This document shows, piece by piece, positions 48,221 to 58,194 of a DNA stretch of 64,000 nucleotides. Within the stretch, counting starts at the first letter, position 1; each line of letters begins with the position of its first letter. The notes beneath the pieces were generated by a model that was given only the letters and a program-made list of their open reading frames with translations, did not search any database and was not told the origin of the DNA. The stretch comes from Sphingomonas hankookensis (GTDB taxonomy: Bacteria; Pseudomonadota; Alphaproteobacteria; Sphingomonadales; Sphingomonadaceae): positions 1 through 64,000 of the forward strand of contig NZ_LQQO01000056.1 of the NCBI RefSeq assembly GCF_001619955.1, written 5' to 3'. A program made the translations under genes and the position numbers.

Positions 48221-50829
48221 AGCCTGCCCTGTTCCTGCTCCTCGCCGCCGCTCCCGCCGCCCTGTGGGCCGCCCCGCGCGAGACGGTGACGCTCGACAAG
48301 GGCTGGCAGGTCCGCCTAGCCCCCGGCGATACCGCGGCGAAGGAGCATCCGAAGGCCGCACGCTGGTTGCCCGCCAAAGTGCCGGGCTATGTCCAGACCG
48401 ACCTGATCGCGGCGAAGGTCACGCCCGATCCGTTCATCGGCCTGAACGAAGCCACCATCCAATGGGTCGGGCGCAGCGACTGGGAGTATAAAGGCACGCT
48501 CAACGCCTCGCCGCTGCTGCTGGCGCGCGGGCATGTCGATCTGGTGTTCGACGGGCTGGACACCTTTGCCGAGGTGTTCGTCAACGGACAGAAGCTCCTC
48601 GCCGCCGACAATGCACATCGCCGCTGGCGCGCCGACGCCAAGCCGCTGCTGAAGGCCGGCGCGAACGAGATCCGCATCCTCTTCAAATCGCCGCTGGGCG
48701 TGTTGAAGCCGATGGTGGCTGGACTCGAAAACCCCCTGCCCGGCGAATATGACTCGACCGCTGGCGACGAGCCGGAAGGTCGGCAGACCTCGCCCTATAT
48801 CCGCAAGCCCAAATATCATTATGGCTGGGACTGGGGGCCCCGCATCATCAATGTCGGTCCCAACGGCCCGGTCAGGATCGATGCGTGGGACGACGTCCGC
48901 ATCGATACGCTCCGCGTCCAGCAGGAGGCGGTGACGGCGGTCGAGGCGCGCCTGTCCGCCGACGTCACCCTGATCGCCGATCGCGATGCGACCGTGCAGG
49001 TCGATGCGATCGTCACCGCCCCCGACGGCACCAAGGTCCGCGCCACCCGCACCGTCGCGGTGACGGCGGGCGAGAACCGGGTTAGCGTTCCCCTCACCAT
49101 CGCCAACCCGCAGCTCTGGTATCCCGCCGGCTATGGCGCGCAGCCGCTCTACACCGTCGCGACCGAAACCCGCCTCGATGGCGAACTGGTCGACGCCCAG
49201 CAGCGCTCGACCGGCATCCGTACCGTCGAACTGGTCCGCGAGAAGGACGCGATCGGCCGGGGGATGCTGTTCCGCATCAATGGCATCCCCGTATTCGCCA
49301 AGGGCGCGAACCTGATCCCGTTCGACAGCTTCGGCCCGCGGGTCACCAATGCATACATGGCGAAGATCATGGGCGACGCGAAGGCGGCGAACATGAACAT
49401 GATCCGCATCTGGGGCGGCGGCATGTACCTGCCCGACAGCTTCTTCGACACCGCCGACCGGCTGGGGCTGATGATCTGGTCCGACTTCATGTTCGGCGGC
49501 GCGATCACCCCCTATGATCCCGACTATCGCGAATCGGTGAAGATCGAGGCCGAGGAACAGGTCGATCGGGTACAGGCGCATCCCTCGATCGTGCTCTGGT
49601 CGGGCAATAACGAAGTACTGTCGGGCTGGGAGGGGTGGAGCGACCGTACCGCCTTCAAGAAGCGCGTCGGGGCCGATGAACAGGAACGCGTCGGGGTCGG
49701 CATGGCGATCCTGTTCGATCGTGTGCTGCGTGACGCCGCCTCCGCCCGAGACGCCGACGTCCCCTACTGGCCCGGCAGCCCGAGCGCCAATTACGAGGGC
49801 AAGCCCGATCAGGACGGCAATGGCGACCGCCATTATTGGGACGTATGGGGCGGCAAGAAGCCCGCCACCGCCTATCTCGACAGCTGCCCGCGCTTCATGT
49901 CGGAATATGGGCTGCAGGCGATGCCCGACATGGCGACCATCGCGAAGTTCGCGAAGCCTGCGGACTACGCGATCGACTCCCTCGTCATGACCGCGCACCA
50001 GAAGTTCCTGAAGGGCGCGGGGCAACAGCGGCTGCTCGACTATATCCGCATGCGCTATCGCGAACCCCGCGACTTCGCCGATTTCGTCTATCTCAGCCAG
50101 GTGATGCAGGCCGACGGTATCCAGCTGGGCGCATTGCACCACCGCGCCTGCCGTCCGGTCACCAGCGGTTCGCTCTACTGGCAGCTGAACGACGTCTGGC
50201 CCGGCGCGTCCTGGTCGAGCATCGACTATTATGGCCGGTGGAAGGCGCTACACTTCGCCGCCCGTCGCTTCTACGCCCCGCTCGCCGTCTCGGCGGCGCG
50301 CAAGCCGACCGGCACCACCGACATCACACTGATCTCCGACCGGACTGCTCCCGTCACCGCGCGCTGGCGGATGCGGACGATGGACATGGATGGCAAGGTG
50401 ACGATGGCGCATGAAACCGCGATCCAGTTGCCCGCGCTGTCGGCGACGAAGGTCGCGACGATGACCGATGCGGACCTGTTCAAGGGCGCCGATCCGAAGC
50501 GTAGCGTGACCGTGGTCGAACTGCTGGTCGACGGCGCGGTCGCGTCGCGCGCGCTGGTGACCGCCTTGCCCGAAAAGGACATGACGCTGCCCGATCCGGG
50601 GCTCGTCACCCGCTGGTCGACGGTCGATGGCAAGCCGGCGCTGACCGTGACCGCCACCCGCCTCGCCCGTGCGCTGTGGATCGGCTTCGGCACGCTCGAC
50701 GTGCAGGCGTCGGACAATTTCCTCGACCTGTTGCCCGGCGAAAGCGCGACGGTGACGATCGAGGGCAAGGCATCGGCCGGCTCGCTCAAGAAGGCGCTCC
50801 GGCTGCAAACGCTCGGAGCCGCCAAGTGA
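48217..50829 (+). CDS. GH2 beta-mannosidase
   Basis: 870 residues from GTG 48217, which overlaps the GH20 stop as GTGA. Signal peptide to W-A-A. The sugar-binding and immunoglobulin-like domains lead into the barrel with K-G-A-N-L-I-P-F-D-S-F, acid/base E466 (W-S-G-N-N-E-V) and nucleophile E563 (S-E-Y-G-L-Q). The L-W-Y-P-A-G-Y-G and Y-H-Y-G-W-D-W-G-P-R stretches are those of beta-mannosidases. It would cleave the core Man-beta-1,4-GlcNAc link of N-glycans. Confidence 0.92.
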   Translation: MKPALFLLLAAAPAALWAAPRETVTLDKGWQVRLAPGDTAAKEHPKAARWLPAKVPGYVQTDLIAAKVTPDPFIGLNEATIQWVGRSDWEYKGTLNASPLLLARGHVDLVFDGLDTFAEVFVNGQKLLAADNAHRRWRADAKPLLKAGANEIRILFKSPLGVLKPMVAGLENPLPGEYDSTAGDEPEGRQTSPYIRKPKYHYGWDWGPRIINVGPNGPVRIDAWDDVRIDTLRVQQEAVTAVEARLSADVTLIADRDATVQVDAIVTAPDGTKVRATRTVAVTAGENRVSVPLTIANPQLWYPAGYGAQPLYTVATETRLDGELVDAQQRSTGIRTVELVREKDAIGRGMLFRINGIPVFAKGANLIPFDSFGPRVTNAYMAKIMGDAKAANMNMIRIWGGGMYLPDSFFDTADRLGLMIWSDFMFGGAITPYDPDYRESVKIEAEEQVDRVQAHPSIVLWSGNNEVLSGWEGWSDRTAFKKRVGADEQERVGVGMAILFDRVLRDAASARDADVPYWPGSPSANYEGKPDQDGNGDRHYWDVWGGKKPATAYLDSCPRFMSEYGLQAMPDMATIAKFAKPADYAIDSLVMTAHQKFLKGAGQQRLLDYIRMRYREPRDFADFVYLSQVMQADGIQLGALHHRACRPVTSGSLYWQLNDVWPGASWSSIDYYGRWKALHFAARRFYAPLAVSAARKPTGTTDITLISDRTAPVTARWRMRTMDMDGKVTMAHETAIQLPALSATKVATMTDADLFKGADPKRSVTVVELLVDGAVASRALVTALPEKDMTLPDPGLVTRWSTVDGKPALTVTATRLARALWIGFGTLDVQASDNFLDLLPGESATVTIEGKASAGSLKKALRLQTLGAAK

Positions 50830-53408
50830 GCCTTCTCCTCGCCCTGCTCGCCGGCACGGCCGAACCCGACCCGCAGATCGCCGCGACCATCGCGGCGATG
50901 ACGCCTGCGGAAAAGGCGGCGCAACTGCAAAGCACCGCCCCGGCGCAGGGCGATGTCCTGCCCGCCTATGACTATTGGAACGAGGCGCTGCACGGCCTCG
51001 CCCGCAACGGCGTCGCCACCGTGTTTCCGCAGGCGATCGGCCTCGCCGCGACGTGGGATGCGCCGTTGATGGAGCGGATCGGCACCGTCGTGTCGACCGA
51101 GGCCCGCGCCAAATACAACGCCCTGCCGAGCAAGAACCGGCGGCGCTACGAGGGGCTGACCATCTGGTCGCCCAACATCAACATCTTCCGCGATCCCCGC
51201 TGGGGCCGCGGGATGGAAACCTATGGCGAGGACCCGGTGCTGACCGGCGCGCTGGCGGTCGGTTATGTCCGTGGCCTGCAAGGCCCCGACCCGCTGCAAC
51301 CCCGCGTCATCGCCACGCCCAAGCATCTGGTCGCCCATAGCGGGCCGGAGGCGGGCCGAGACGCGTTCAGCGTGCAGACCGCACCCTATGACATGGAGGC
51401 GACGTACCTCCCCGCCTTCCGTCGCGCGCTGACCGAGGGGAAGGCGCAGTCGGTGATGTGCGCCTATAACGGCGTCCACGGCGTGCCGGTCTGTGCCGCC
51501 GACTGGCTGCTCAACGATCGCATCCGCCGCGACTGGGGCTGGAACGGGCTGGTCGTGTCGGACTGCGACGCGATTGGCAACATCGCCCATTATCAGCGTT
51601 ATGCGCTCGACAATGCCGCCGGCTCCGCCGCCGCGATCAATGCCGGTATGGATGTCAATTGCGGCACCGCCTACGCCGCGCTGCCCAGGGCACTCGAACG
51701 CGGCCTGACGACACAGGCGGTCATCGACCGCGCGCTCACCCGCACCTTCGAAGCTCGCAAGCGCCTCGGCCATGCGTTCGGCGCCAAGAGCCGGTGGGAT
51801 TCGATTCCCACCAGCGCCCTCCACACCCCCGCCAACCGCGCGCTGGCGCTGGAGGCCGCGCGCAAGTCGCTGGTCCTGCTCCAGAACAACGGCGTCCTGC
51901 CGTTGAAGCGCGGCGCCCGGATCGCGGTCGTCGGCCCCAATGCCGACAGCCTCGACGTGCTGGAAGCGAATTACAACGGCACCTCCGCCGCCCCGGTAAC
52001 GCCGCTCAAAGGGCTGACCGACCGCTTCGCCGTCACCTATGCGCAAGGGTCGACACTGGCCGAGGGCGTTCCCCTCCCCGTCCCGCAGACGGCGTTCGGT
52101 TCGGGGCTGAAGGCCGAGTTCTTCGCAGACCCGGCGATGACCGGCACACCGGTGCTGACCCGCACCGACCGCACCATCGATTTCAACTGGGCGCGCACCA
52201 GCCCCGCCGCGAACCTGCCCGTCGACCACTACGGCGTGCGCTGGACCGGCACGCTGACCCCGCCGGGGCCGGGCCGCTACACGCTGCGCATCGACATCAA
52301 CCGCTGCTGGGACAAATGCTCGGGCCGCGACGCGGTGAGATTGTGGGTCGATGGCAAGGACGTGCTCAGCGCCACCGGCACCGCCGCCGTCGAAGGCGCC
52401 GCGAACGACAGCAAGTCCGAACGGATGGAGGCGCTGCTCGACTTCGCCGACACGTCGCCCAAAGCCTTCCGCCTAGACCTGATCCATGCCAGCACCGACG
52501 ACAGCATCCGCCTGACCTGGATCGCCCCCGCCGATCCGCAGCGCACACAAGCCGTTGCCGCCGCGCAATCCGCCGATGCCGTTATCGCCTTCGTCGGCCT
52601 GTCCCCCGCCGTCGAGGGCGAGGCACTCCGCCTCGAAGTCGCCGGCTTCTCGGGCGGCGACCGCACCGACATCGCGCTCCCGCAGGCGCAGCAACAACTG
52701 CTCGAAGCGGTCAAGGCAACCGGCAAGCCGCTGATCGTCGTCCTGCTCTCGGGCAGCGCGGTCGCGATGGAATGGGCGAAACAACACGCCGATGCGATCG
52801 TCGCCGGCTGGTATCCGGGTGAGGTCGGCGGCACCGCCATCGCCGATGTCCTCGACGGCACGACCAACCCCTCGGGCCGCCTGCCCGTCACCTTCTACGC
52901 CCGCACCAGCGACCTGCCCGCCTTCGTCGATTACAATATGAAGGGCCGCACCTATCGCTATTTCGACGGCCAGCCGCTCTGGGGCTTCGGCCACGGCCTG
53001 AGCTACACCGACTACGCCTATGCCGACGCCAAGGCGCCGACAACCCTCACCGCCGGTCAGCCACTTACCGTCACCGCCCGCATCACCAACACCGGCAAGC
53101 GCAGCGGCGAGGAAGTCGCGCAAGCCTATCTGATCGCACCCGCCGCACTCAACCGGATCGGCGCATGGAACGATCCGGTCCTGCGCCACAGCCTCGTCGC
53201 CTTCCAGCGCGTCGCGCTCAAGCCCGGTCAGGCAAAGACCGTGACCTTCACCCTCGACCCGCGCCTGCTCAGCACCGTGTCGCTCGACGGCACCCGCGCG
53301 GTGCGGCCGGGCGCCTATCGCTTGTTCCTCGGCGGCGGCCAGCCGGGCAGCACCCCCGGACAGGAGGTCGCCTTCACCATCACGGGCACGCAGGAGTTGC
53401 CGAAATGA
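50826..53408 (+). CDS. GH3 beta-xylosidase/beta-glucosidase-like enzyme with PA14 insert
   Basis: 860 residues from GTG 50826, overlapping the previous stop (GTGA). GH3 N-domain with R-D-P-R-W-G-R-G-M-E-T-Y-G-E-D-P and nucleophile D246 (V-V-S-D-C-D-A-I); the C-domain L-V-L-L-Q-N-N-G-V-L-P-L is interrupted at about 420-560 by a PA14 domain (Y-G-V-R-W-T-G-T-L-T-P-P-G-P-G-R-Y); a fibronectin III-like end follows. The start is short and the signal peptide weak. In a plant N-glycan locus a beta-1,2-xylosidase role is attractive, but specificity is inferred. Confidence 0.9.
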   Translation: MSLLLALLAGTAEPDPQIAATIAAMTPAEKAAQLQSTAPAQGDVLPAYDYWNEALHGLARNGVATVFPQAIGLAATWDAPLMERIGTVVSTEARAKYNALPSKNRRRYEGLTIWSPNINIFRDPRWGRGMETYGEDPVLTGALAVGYVRGLQGPDPLQPRVIATPKHLVAHSGPEAGRDAFSVQTAPYDMEATYLPAFRRALTEGKAQSVMCAYNGVHGVPVCAADWLLNDRIRRDWGWNGLVVSDCDAIGNIAHYQRYALDNAAGSAAAINAGMDVNCGTAYAALPRALERGLTTQAVIDRALTRTFEARKRLGHAFGAKSRWDSIPTSALHTPANRALALEAARKSLVLLQNNGVLPLKRGARIAVVGPNADSLDVLEANYNGTSAAPVTPLKGLTDRFAVTYAQGSTLAEGVPLPVPQTAFGSGLKAEFFADPAMTGTPVLTRTDRTIDFNWARTSPAANLPVDHYGVRWTGTLTPPGPGRYTLRIDINRCWDKCSGRDAVRLWVDGKDVLSATGTAAVEGAANDSKSERMEALLDFADTSPKAFRLDLIHASTDDSIRLTWIAPADPQRTQAVAAAQSADAVIAFVGLSPAVEGEALRLEVAGFSGGDRTDIALPQAQQQLLEAVKATGKPLIVVLLSGSAVAMEWAKQHADAIVAGWYPGEVGGTAIADVLDGTTNPSGRLPVTFYARTSDLPAFVDYNMKGRTYRYFDGQPLWGFGHGLSYTDYAYADAKAPTTLTAGQPLTVTARITNTGKRSGEEVAQAYLIAPAALNRIGAWNDPVLRHSLVAFQRVALKPGQAKTVTFTLDPRLLSTVSLDGTRAVRPGAYRLFLGGGQPGSTPGQEVAFTITGTQELPK

Positions 53409-55699
53409 CGACGCTTTCCCGCCGCGCCCTGCTCGGCAGCAGCGCGGGCCTCGCCGTCGCCGCCGCGCTGCCGGCGACGACCGTCACCCCGCCCCCTGCC
53501 CGCCCGAACCTGTTCGTCGGCACCGGCGGCGACGGCCATACCTTCCCCGGCGCGACGATGCCGTTCGGGATGGTGCAGCTGTCGCCCGACACCGACACCG
53601 CGCGCTGGGCGACCTGTTCGGGCTATCACAAGGACGACGGCTCGATCCTCGGCTTCAGCCACACCCACCTGTCGGGGACCGGCATCGGCGACATGCTCGA
53701 CGTGCTGGTCGTGCCGACACGCGGGCCCGTGTTACTGGAAGGCGGCCCGCTCGACGACCCCGACAAGGGCTATCGCCAGCGGTTCAGCCAGGAGGTCGCC
53801 GAACCCGGCTATTACGCCGTCACCCTCGAAAGCGGGGTGCGTGCCGAGCTGACCGTTACCGACCGCACCGGTATCCAGCGCCACCGCTTCCCCGCCGGCC
53901 CCGGCCATATCCTGATCGACCTCTCGCACCTCGTGTTGGAGGGTCCGAACCAGCGCCCCTATATCGACGAGGCCGCACTCACCCTCGAACCCGACGGCAC
54001 CCTGACCGGCACCCGCCGCGTGTTCCGTTGGGCCAAGGGCCGCCGCATCTTCTTCGCGATGCAGCTGTCGCGCAAACCCGATCGCGTCGAGTTCTTCAGC
54101 GACAACGACACCCCGGCCGGCGACAAGGGCGTCACCGGCAAGCGCCTGAAGGCAGTGCTCCATTATAACGACGCGGGCGCCGCGCCGATCGTCATCCGCA
54201 CCGGCATCTCCGCCGTCGACCTGGGCGGCGCCAAGGCCAATCTGACCGCCGAAGCGAAGCATTGGGACTTCGACCGCTACGCCCGCGCCGCCCGGTCGGC
54301 ATGGGCGCGCGAACTCAACCTGATCCGGTTCGACGGCGGCACCGAGCAACAGCGCGTGGTCGCGGCGTCGGCGCTCTACCACGCCTCGATCGGCCCGACG
54401 CTCTTCTCCGACGTCGATGGCCGCTATGTCGGCCTCGACCGCCAGACGCACACCGTCCCGCGCGGCGAGGCGGCCTATAGCGCCTATTCGCTGTGGGACA
54501 CCTATCGCGCCTTCCACCCGCTCCAGACGCTGATCCGCCCGAAGCTGACCCAGGCCTTCACCCGCGACCTGATCCGCCAGACCCAGCAAAGCCCGTTCGG
54601 CCCGCCCGTCTGGCCGCTACAGGGGGTGGAAACCGGCACGATGATCGGCTGGCACGCCGTCCCCGTCCTCGCCGAAGCGCGCGCGAAAGGCATCGCCGCC
54701 GACTATGCCGCCGCATGGGGCGGGGTGAAGAAGCGCTCGTTCGACTGGACTACGCCCAATCTCGACAACAGCATCGGCGTGAAGGCGTATGACGAACTCG
54801 GCTATGCGCCCGCCGACCGCATCTTCGAAAGCGTGTCCAAGACGCTGGAGTTTTCCTACGACGATTATGCCGGCGCGTTCATCGCCGACGCGGCGGGCGA
54901 CTCCGCCGGGGCCGCGCGCCTGCGCAAGCGCTCGGGCAACTGGCGCAACGTGTTCGACCAGCGGATCGGCTTCGCCCGCGGCCGGATGGCGGACGGCAGC
55001 TGGGCCGAACCCTACGCCCCCAATGCGCTCGGCCACTCGAAGAAATGGCGCGACTTCACCGAAAGCAATGGCTGGCAGGCGACCTTCCTCAACCAGCACG
55101 ACATTCCCGGCCTGATCGCGGCGATGGGCGGCGATGCCGCGTTCGAAGCGAAGCTCGACGGCCTGTTCACCGCCTCGTCCGAACTCCCCGCCGACGCCCC
55201 GCCCGATATCTCGGGGCTGGTCGGCCAGTACGCGCATGGCAACGAACCCAGTCACCATGTCGCGTACATGTACGCCTGGTGCGGAAGCCCGTGGAAAACG
55301 CAGGCGATGGTCCGCCGCCTGCTGACCGAAATGTACCACGACCGGCCCGACGGCATCATCGGCAACGACGATTGCGGGCAGATGAGCGCATGGTATCTGC
55401 TCTCGGCACTGGGCTTCTATCCGGTCGATCCGGTCAGCGCGACCTATGTGCTGGGCAGCCCGCTGTTCGACCGCGCGACCGTCCAGGTCGGCGGCGGCAA
55501 ACGGCTGATCGTCGAGGCGCGCGGCAACGCCCCCGACCGCCCCTATGTCCGCAGCGTCACCTGGAACGGGCGTCCGTGGACGAAAAGCTGGATCGCGCAT
55601 GCCGATCTGGTCCGGGGCGGACGGCTGGTGTTCGACATGGCGGCCGAACCGAACAAGGCATTCGGGCGCGACCCGAAGGACCGCCCCGGCCACGCATGA
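53405..55699 (+). CDS. GH92 alpha-mannosidase
   Basis: 764 residues from ATG 53405, in an ATGA overlap with the GH3 stop. Tat signal (S-R-R-A-L-L-G-S-S-A-G). GH92 blocks: V-G-T-G-G-D-G-H-T-F-P-G-A-T-M-P-F-G-M-V-Q-L-S-P-D-T, F-S-H-T-H-L-S-G-T-G, Y-S-L-W-D-T-Y-R-A-F-H-P-L, and the acidic G-N-D-D-C-G-Q-M-S-A-W-Y-L with Y-A-H-G-N-E-P-S-H-H. These Ca-dependent enzymes trim alpha-1,2/1,3-linked mannose from N-glycans. Confidence 0.95.
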   Translation: MTTLSRRALLGSSAGLAVAAALPATTVTPPPARPNLFVGTGGDGHTFPGATMPFGMVQLSPDTDTARWATCSGYHKDDGSILGFSHTHLSGTGIGDMLDVLVVPTRGPVLLEGGPLDDPDKGYRQRFSQEVAEPGYYAVTLESGVRAELTVTDRTGIQRHRFPAGPGHILIDLSHLVLEGPNQRPYIDEAALTLEPDGTLTGTRRVFRWAKGRRIFFAMQLSRKPDRVEFFSDNDTPAGDKGVTGKRLKAVLHYNDAGAAPIVIRTGISAVDLGGAKANLTAEAKHWDFDRYARAARSAWARELNLIRFDGGTEQQRVVAASALYHASIGPTLFSDVDGRYVGLDRQTHTVPRGEAAYSAYSLWDTYRAFHPLQTLIRPKLTQAFTRDLIRQTQQSPFGPPVWPLQGVETGTMIGWHAVPVLAEARAKGIAADYAAAWGGVKKRSFDWTTPNLDNSIGVKAYDELGYAPADRIFESVSKTLEFSYDDYAGAFIADAAGDSAGAARLRKRSGNWRNVFDQRIGFARGRMADGSWAEPYAPNALGHSKKWRDFTESNGWQATFLNQHDIPGLIAAMGGDAAFEAKLDGLFTASSELPADAPPDISGLVGQYAHGNEPSHHVAYMYAWCGSPWKTQAMVRRLLTEMYHDRPDGIIGNDDCGQMSAWYLLSALGFYPVDPVSATYVLGSPLFDRATVQVGGGKRLIVEARGNAPDRPYVRSVTWNGRPWTKSWIAHADLVRGGRLVFDMAAEPNKAFGRDPKDRPGHA

Positions 55700-58194
55700 T
55701 CGCCGCCGCGCTCCTCGCCACCGCCGCGCCGCTGACGGTGCCGCTGGCCGCCGCCTGTGTCGTCGGCACCGACCCGGCGGCGCAGGTCCTGCGCGAGCGG
55801 TTGGCGGAACGCGGCGCTATCTGCCCCCCGTCATCCCGGCGCAAGCCGGGATCCATGAATGGGGAAACGGTCGCGCAGGAAGCGACAGCCCCCGACACCA
55901 TGGATTCCGGCCTTCGCCGGAATGACGGGTTGGCGGGTCAGGCTACGCCCGAACCACAACCACAACCACAACCACAACCACGTCCGTACCCCCGCGCAGG
56001 CGGGGGTCCAGAGCCAAGCAAACCGAACGGCTGTGAGTCCCACCCTGGATCCCCGCCTTCGCGGGGATACGGAGTGTGCTGGGAAAAGACGGTCACCATC
56101 CGCTTCGCCCCGGCCCGCCTCGCCCCCGAAGCCTTCACCATCACCACCAGCCGCGACGCGATCACCATCCGCGCCGCCACCACCCGCGCGCGCCTCTACG
56201 CCGCCGGCTACCTCCTGCGCCACCTCGATCATCTCACCCTCACCGCGCCACCCTACGTCACCGAAGCCCCGGCGATGGCGATCCGCGGCACCCAGATCGG
56301 TTACCGCGCCAAGAACAACAGCTACGATGCCTGGGACGTCCCCATGCTGACCCGCCGGATCGAGGATTTCGCGCTGCTCGGCGGCAACCGCATCCAGTTC
56401 GTCGCGCCGGTATCCGACGACGCCGCGACCTCGCCGCTTTCCCCGCTGCCGGCCACCGAAACGCTGATCGCGGTCGCGAGCGCCACCCGCCGCCTCGGCC
56501 TCGACGTCGCGCTCTTCTACCCGCTGCTGCGCGATTACGGCAAACCGGGCAGCGCCGATGCGGAGGTCGCCGACTTCACCGCGCTGGCCGCCAAGCTCCC
56601 CGCGCTCGACGCGCTCTACATCCCCGGCGGCGATCCCGGCCATACCGCGCCCGACCGGCTGTTCCCACTCGCGCAGCGCATCGCCACCGCCCTCCGCCAG
56701 CGTTTCGCGAAAGCCGAAGTCCTGCTGTCGACCCAGGGGTTCGACGCCGCCGGGCTCGACGCCTTCCACGCACAACTCGCCAAAAACCCGCGCTGGCTCA
56801 GCGCCATCTTCGTCGGCCCGCAGACCCGCGACGGGATCGAGGCGCATCGCGCGCGCATCGCCGGGCGATACCCGATCGAAACCTATCCCGACACCGCGCA
56901 CACCATGCACGCGCAATTCCCGATTCCCGACTGGCATCCGGCCTTCGCGCTCACGCAAGGGCGCGAGCCCGTAAACCCGCGCCCTGCCGCCACGACCCGC
57001 ATCTTCGCCTATCTCGCGCCGGCCACGCGCGGCTTCGTAACCTATAGCGAAGGGGTCAATGACGACTGGAACGTGACCCAGTGGTTCCGCCTCGGCTGGC
57101 ATCCCGCCACGCCAGCATCCGACATCGCCGCCGACTACGCGCGGATGTTCATCGGCGACATGGCCTTCGTCGCCGTGCCGGAGGCGCTGGAGGGCAATTG
57201 GCGCGGCGACCCGTCGGCCAATGCCGGGATCGACGCCACCGCGCGGCTGGTCGCCGACCTGCGCCCCGCCCCCTGGGCCGACTGGCGCATCGATCTCTAC
57301 CGCTACCGCGCCACCTATGACGCGCTGGTCCGCCACCGGCTGATCGCCGCCAAGGCCAATGAAAGCGAAGCACGCTGGACGCTGCGACAGGCCCCGGCGA
57401 TCGGTGCAGAGGCCACCGTCGCCGCCGCGCGCTTCGCCTATGCCCGGCCCGAACCGGCGATCGTCGCCCCGCTGCGTGCCGACCTGACCGCCATCGCCGA
57501 CCGGCTCTGGACGCGCGCCCGCATGCAGCTGTCGGTCCCGCGCTATGGGGCCTCCCATTGGGAACGCGGCGCCAATCTCGACCGTGCCGACATCCAGCTC
57601 AACGATCGCACCGTGGTAGAGGCGGAGATGGCCGAGGCACTCACCCGTCCCGACGCCGCCGCCCGCCTCTACGCGATCGGCGACCCCTGGCGCACCCGCG
57701 ACATGGCGCTGTACGACGATCTCGGCGATCCGACCGCCGAACCGCATCTGGTGCGCGGCCCCGGCTTCGATGCCGACCCGCAATCGATGGAAAGTGCCAT
57801 CGACGGCGTCGCCGACCATATCCCCGACCAGGGCTGGCGCATGGCGGATTTGAGCTATGCGGAGGGGCTGTACGAAACCCCGGTGCGGCTGCGCTATACC
57901 GGGCTGGAGCGGGGTCGCCGCTACCGTCTGATCGCGCGCTGGGCGGGCGAGGATTATGCCCTGCCGATGCGCCTGACCGGCGGCGGCGTCGAACTCCACG
58001 GCTTTCGCGCACGACAGGGCGACCGCGAGACCGTCGAAACCGCCATCCCGCCATCGCTCACCGCCGATGGCGCGCTGACCCTCGAATGGCACCGCCCGCC
58101 GGGCATCGGCGGCGGCGGGCGCGGTCATCAGATCGCGCAGACCTGGCTGATCCCCGAACCTTTCGCACCCACCGATCCCGGAGCAGAGCAATGA
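55696..58194 (+). CDS. Unassigned glycosidase-like secreted protein carrying repeat elements in frame
   Basis: 832 residues from ATG 55696 (ATGA overlap with GH92), signal peptide to about residue 20. Residues about 20-44 and 128-190 look like a GH20b/GH67-type N-domain (T-T-R-A-R-L-Y-A-A-G-Y-L-L-R-H-L). A barrel-like part follows (R-I-E-D-F-A-L-L-G-G-N-R, L-Y-I-P-G-G-D-P-G-H, F-V-T-Y-S-E-G-V-N-D-D-W-N), with a beta-rich C-terminus. Residues about 45-125 are translated palindromic repeats, not family sequence. I cannot place it in a numbered GH family; it might act on N-glycan or uronic-acid-like links. Confidence 0.75.
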   Translation: MIAAALLATAAPLTVPLAAACVVGTDPAAQVLRERLAERGAICPPSSRRKPGSMNGETVAQEATAPDTMDSGLRRNDGLAGQATPEPQPQPQPQPRPYPRAGGGPEPSKPNGCESHPGSPPSRGYGVCWEKTVTIRFAPARLAPEAFTITTSRDAITIRAATTRARLYAAGYLLRHLDHLTLTAPPYVTEAPAMAIRGTQIGYRAKNNSYDAWDVPMLTRRIEDFALLGGNRIQFVAPVSDDAATSPLSPLPATETLIAVASATRRLGLDVALFYPLLRDYGKPGSADAEVADFTALAAKLPALDALYIPGGDPGHTAPDRLFPLAQRIATALRQRFAKAEVLLSTQGFDAAGLDAFHAQLAKNPRWLSAIFVGPQTRDGIEAHRARIAGRYPIETYPDTAHTMHAQFPIPDWHPAFALTQGREPVNPRPAATTRIFAYLAPATRGFVTYSEGVNDDWNVTQWFRLGWHPATPASDIAADYARMFIGDMAFVAVPEALEGNWRGDPSANAGIDATARLVADLRPAPWADWRIDLYRYRATYDALVRHRLIAAKANESEARWTLRQAPAIGAEATVAAARFAYARPEPAIVAPLRADLTAIADRLWTRARMQLSVPRYGASHWERGANLDRADIQLNDRTVVEAEMAEALTRPDAAARLYAIGDPWRTRDMALYDDLGDPTAEPHLVRGPGFDADPQSMESAIDGVADHIPDQGWRMADLSYAEGLYETPVRLRYTGLERGRRYRLIARWAGEDYALPMRLTGGGVELHGFRARQGDRETVETAIPPSLTADGALTLEWHRPPGIGGGGRGHQIAQTWLIPEPFAPTDPGAEQ
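55830..55926. repeat. Palindromic element A inside the reading frame
   Basis: It begins GTCATCCCGGCGCAAGCCGG and ends with the mirrored CCTTCGCCGGAATGAC, including ATCCAT/ATGGAT in the arms. This is the same element type as the intergenic copies at 18202 and 21026, here within a coding sequence and without an in-frame stop. Confidence 0.85.
55954..55981 (+). repeat. CCACAA hexamer repeat (encodes Pro-Gln)
   Basis: Four complete and one partial copies of CCACAA between the two palindromic elements, giving a Pro-Gln run. It lies in the same reading frame. Confidence 0.85.
55986..56070. repeat. Palindromic element B inside the reading frame
   Basis: It begins GTACCCCCGCGCAGGCGGGG and ends with the mirrored CCCCGCCTTCGCGGGGATAC, with GGTCCAG/CTGGATC in the arms. 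This is the type found between genes at 28551. Confidence 0.85.

Noticed and set aside
55954-55981. CCACAA repeats as part of a CRISPR array
   Set aside because: They are short tandem hexamers without spacers, in a reading frame. No CRISPR array or cas gene is visible in the window.
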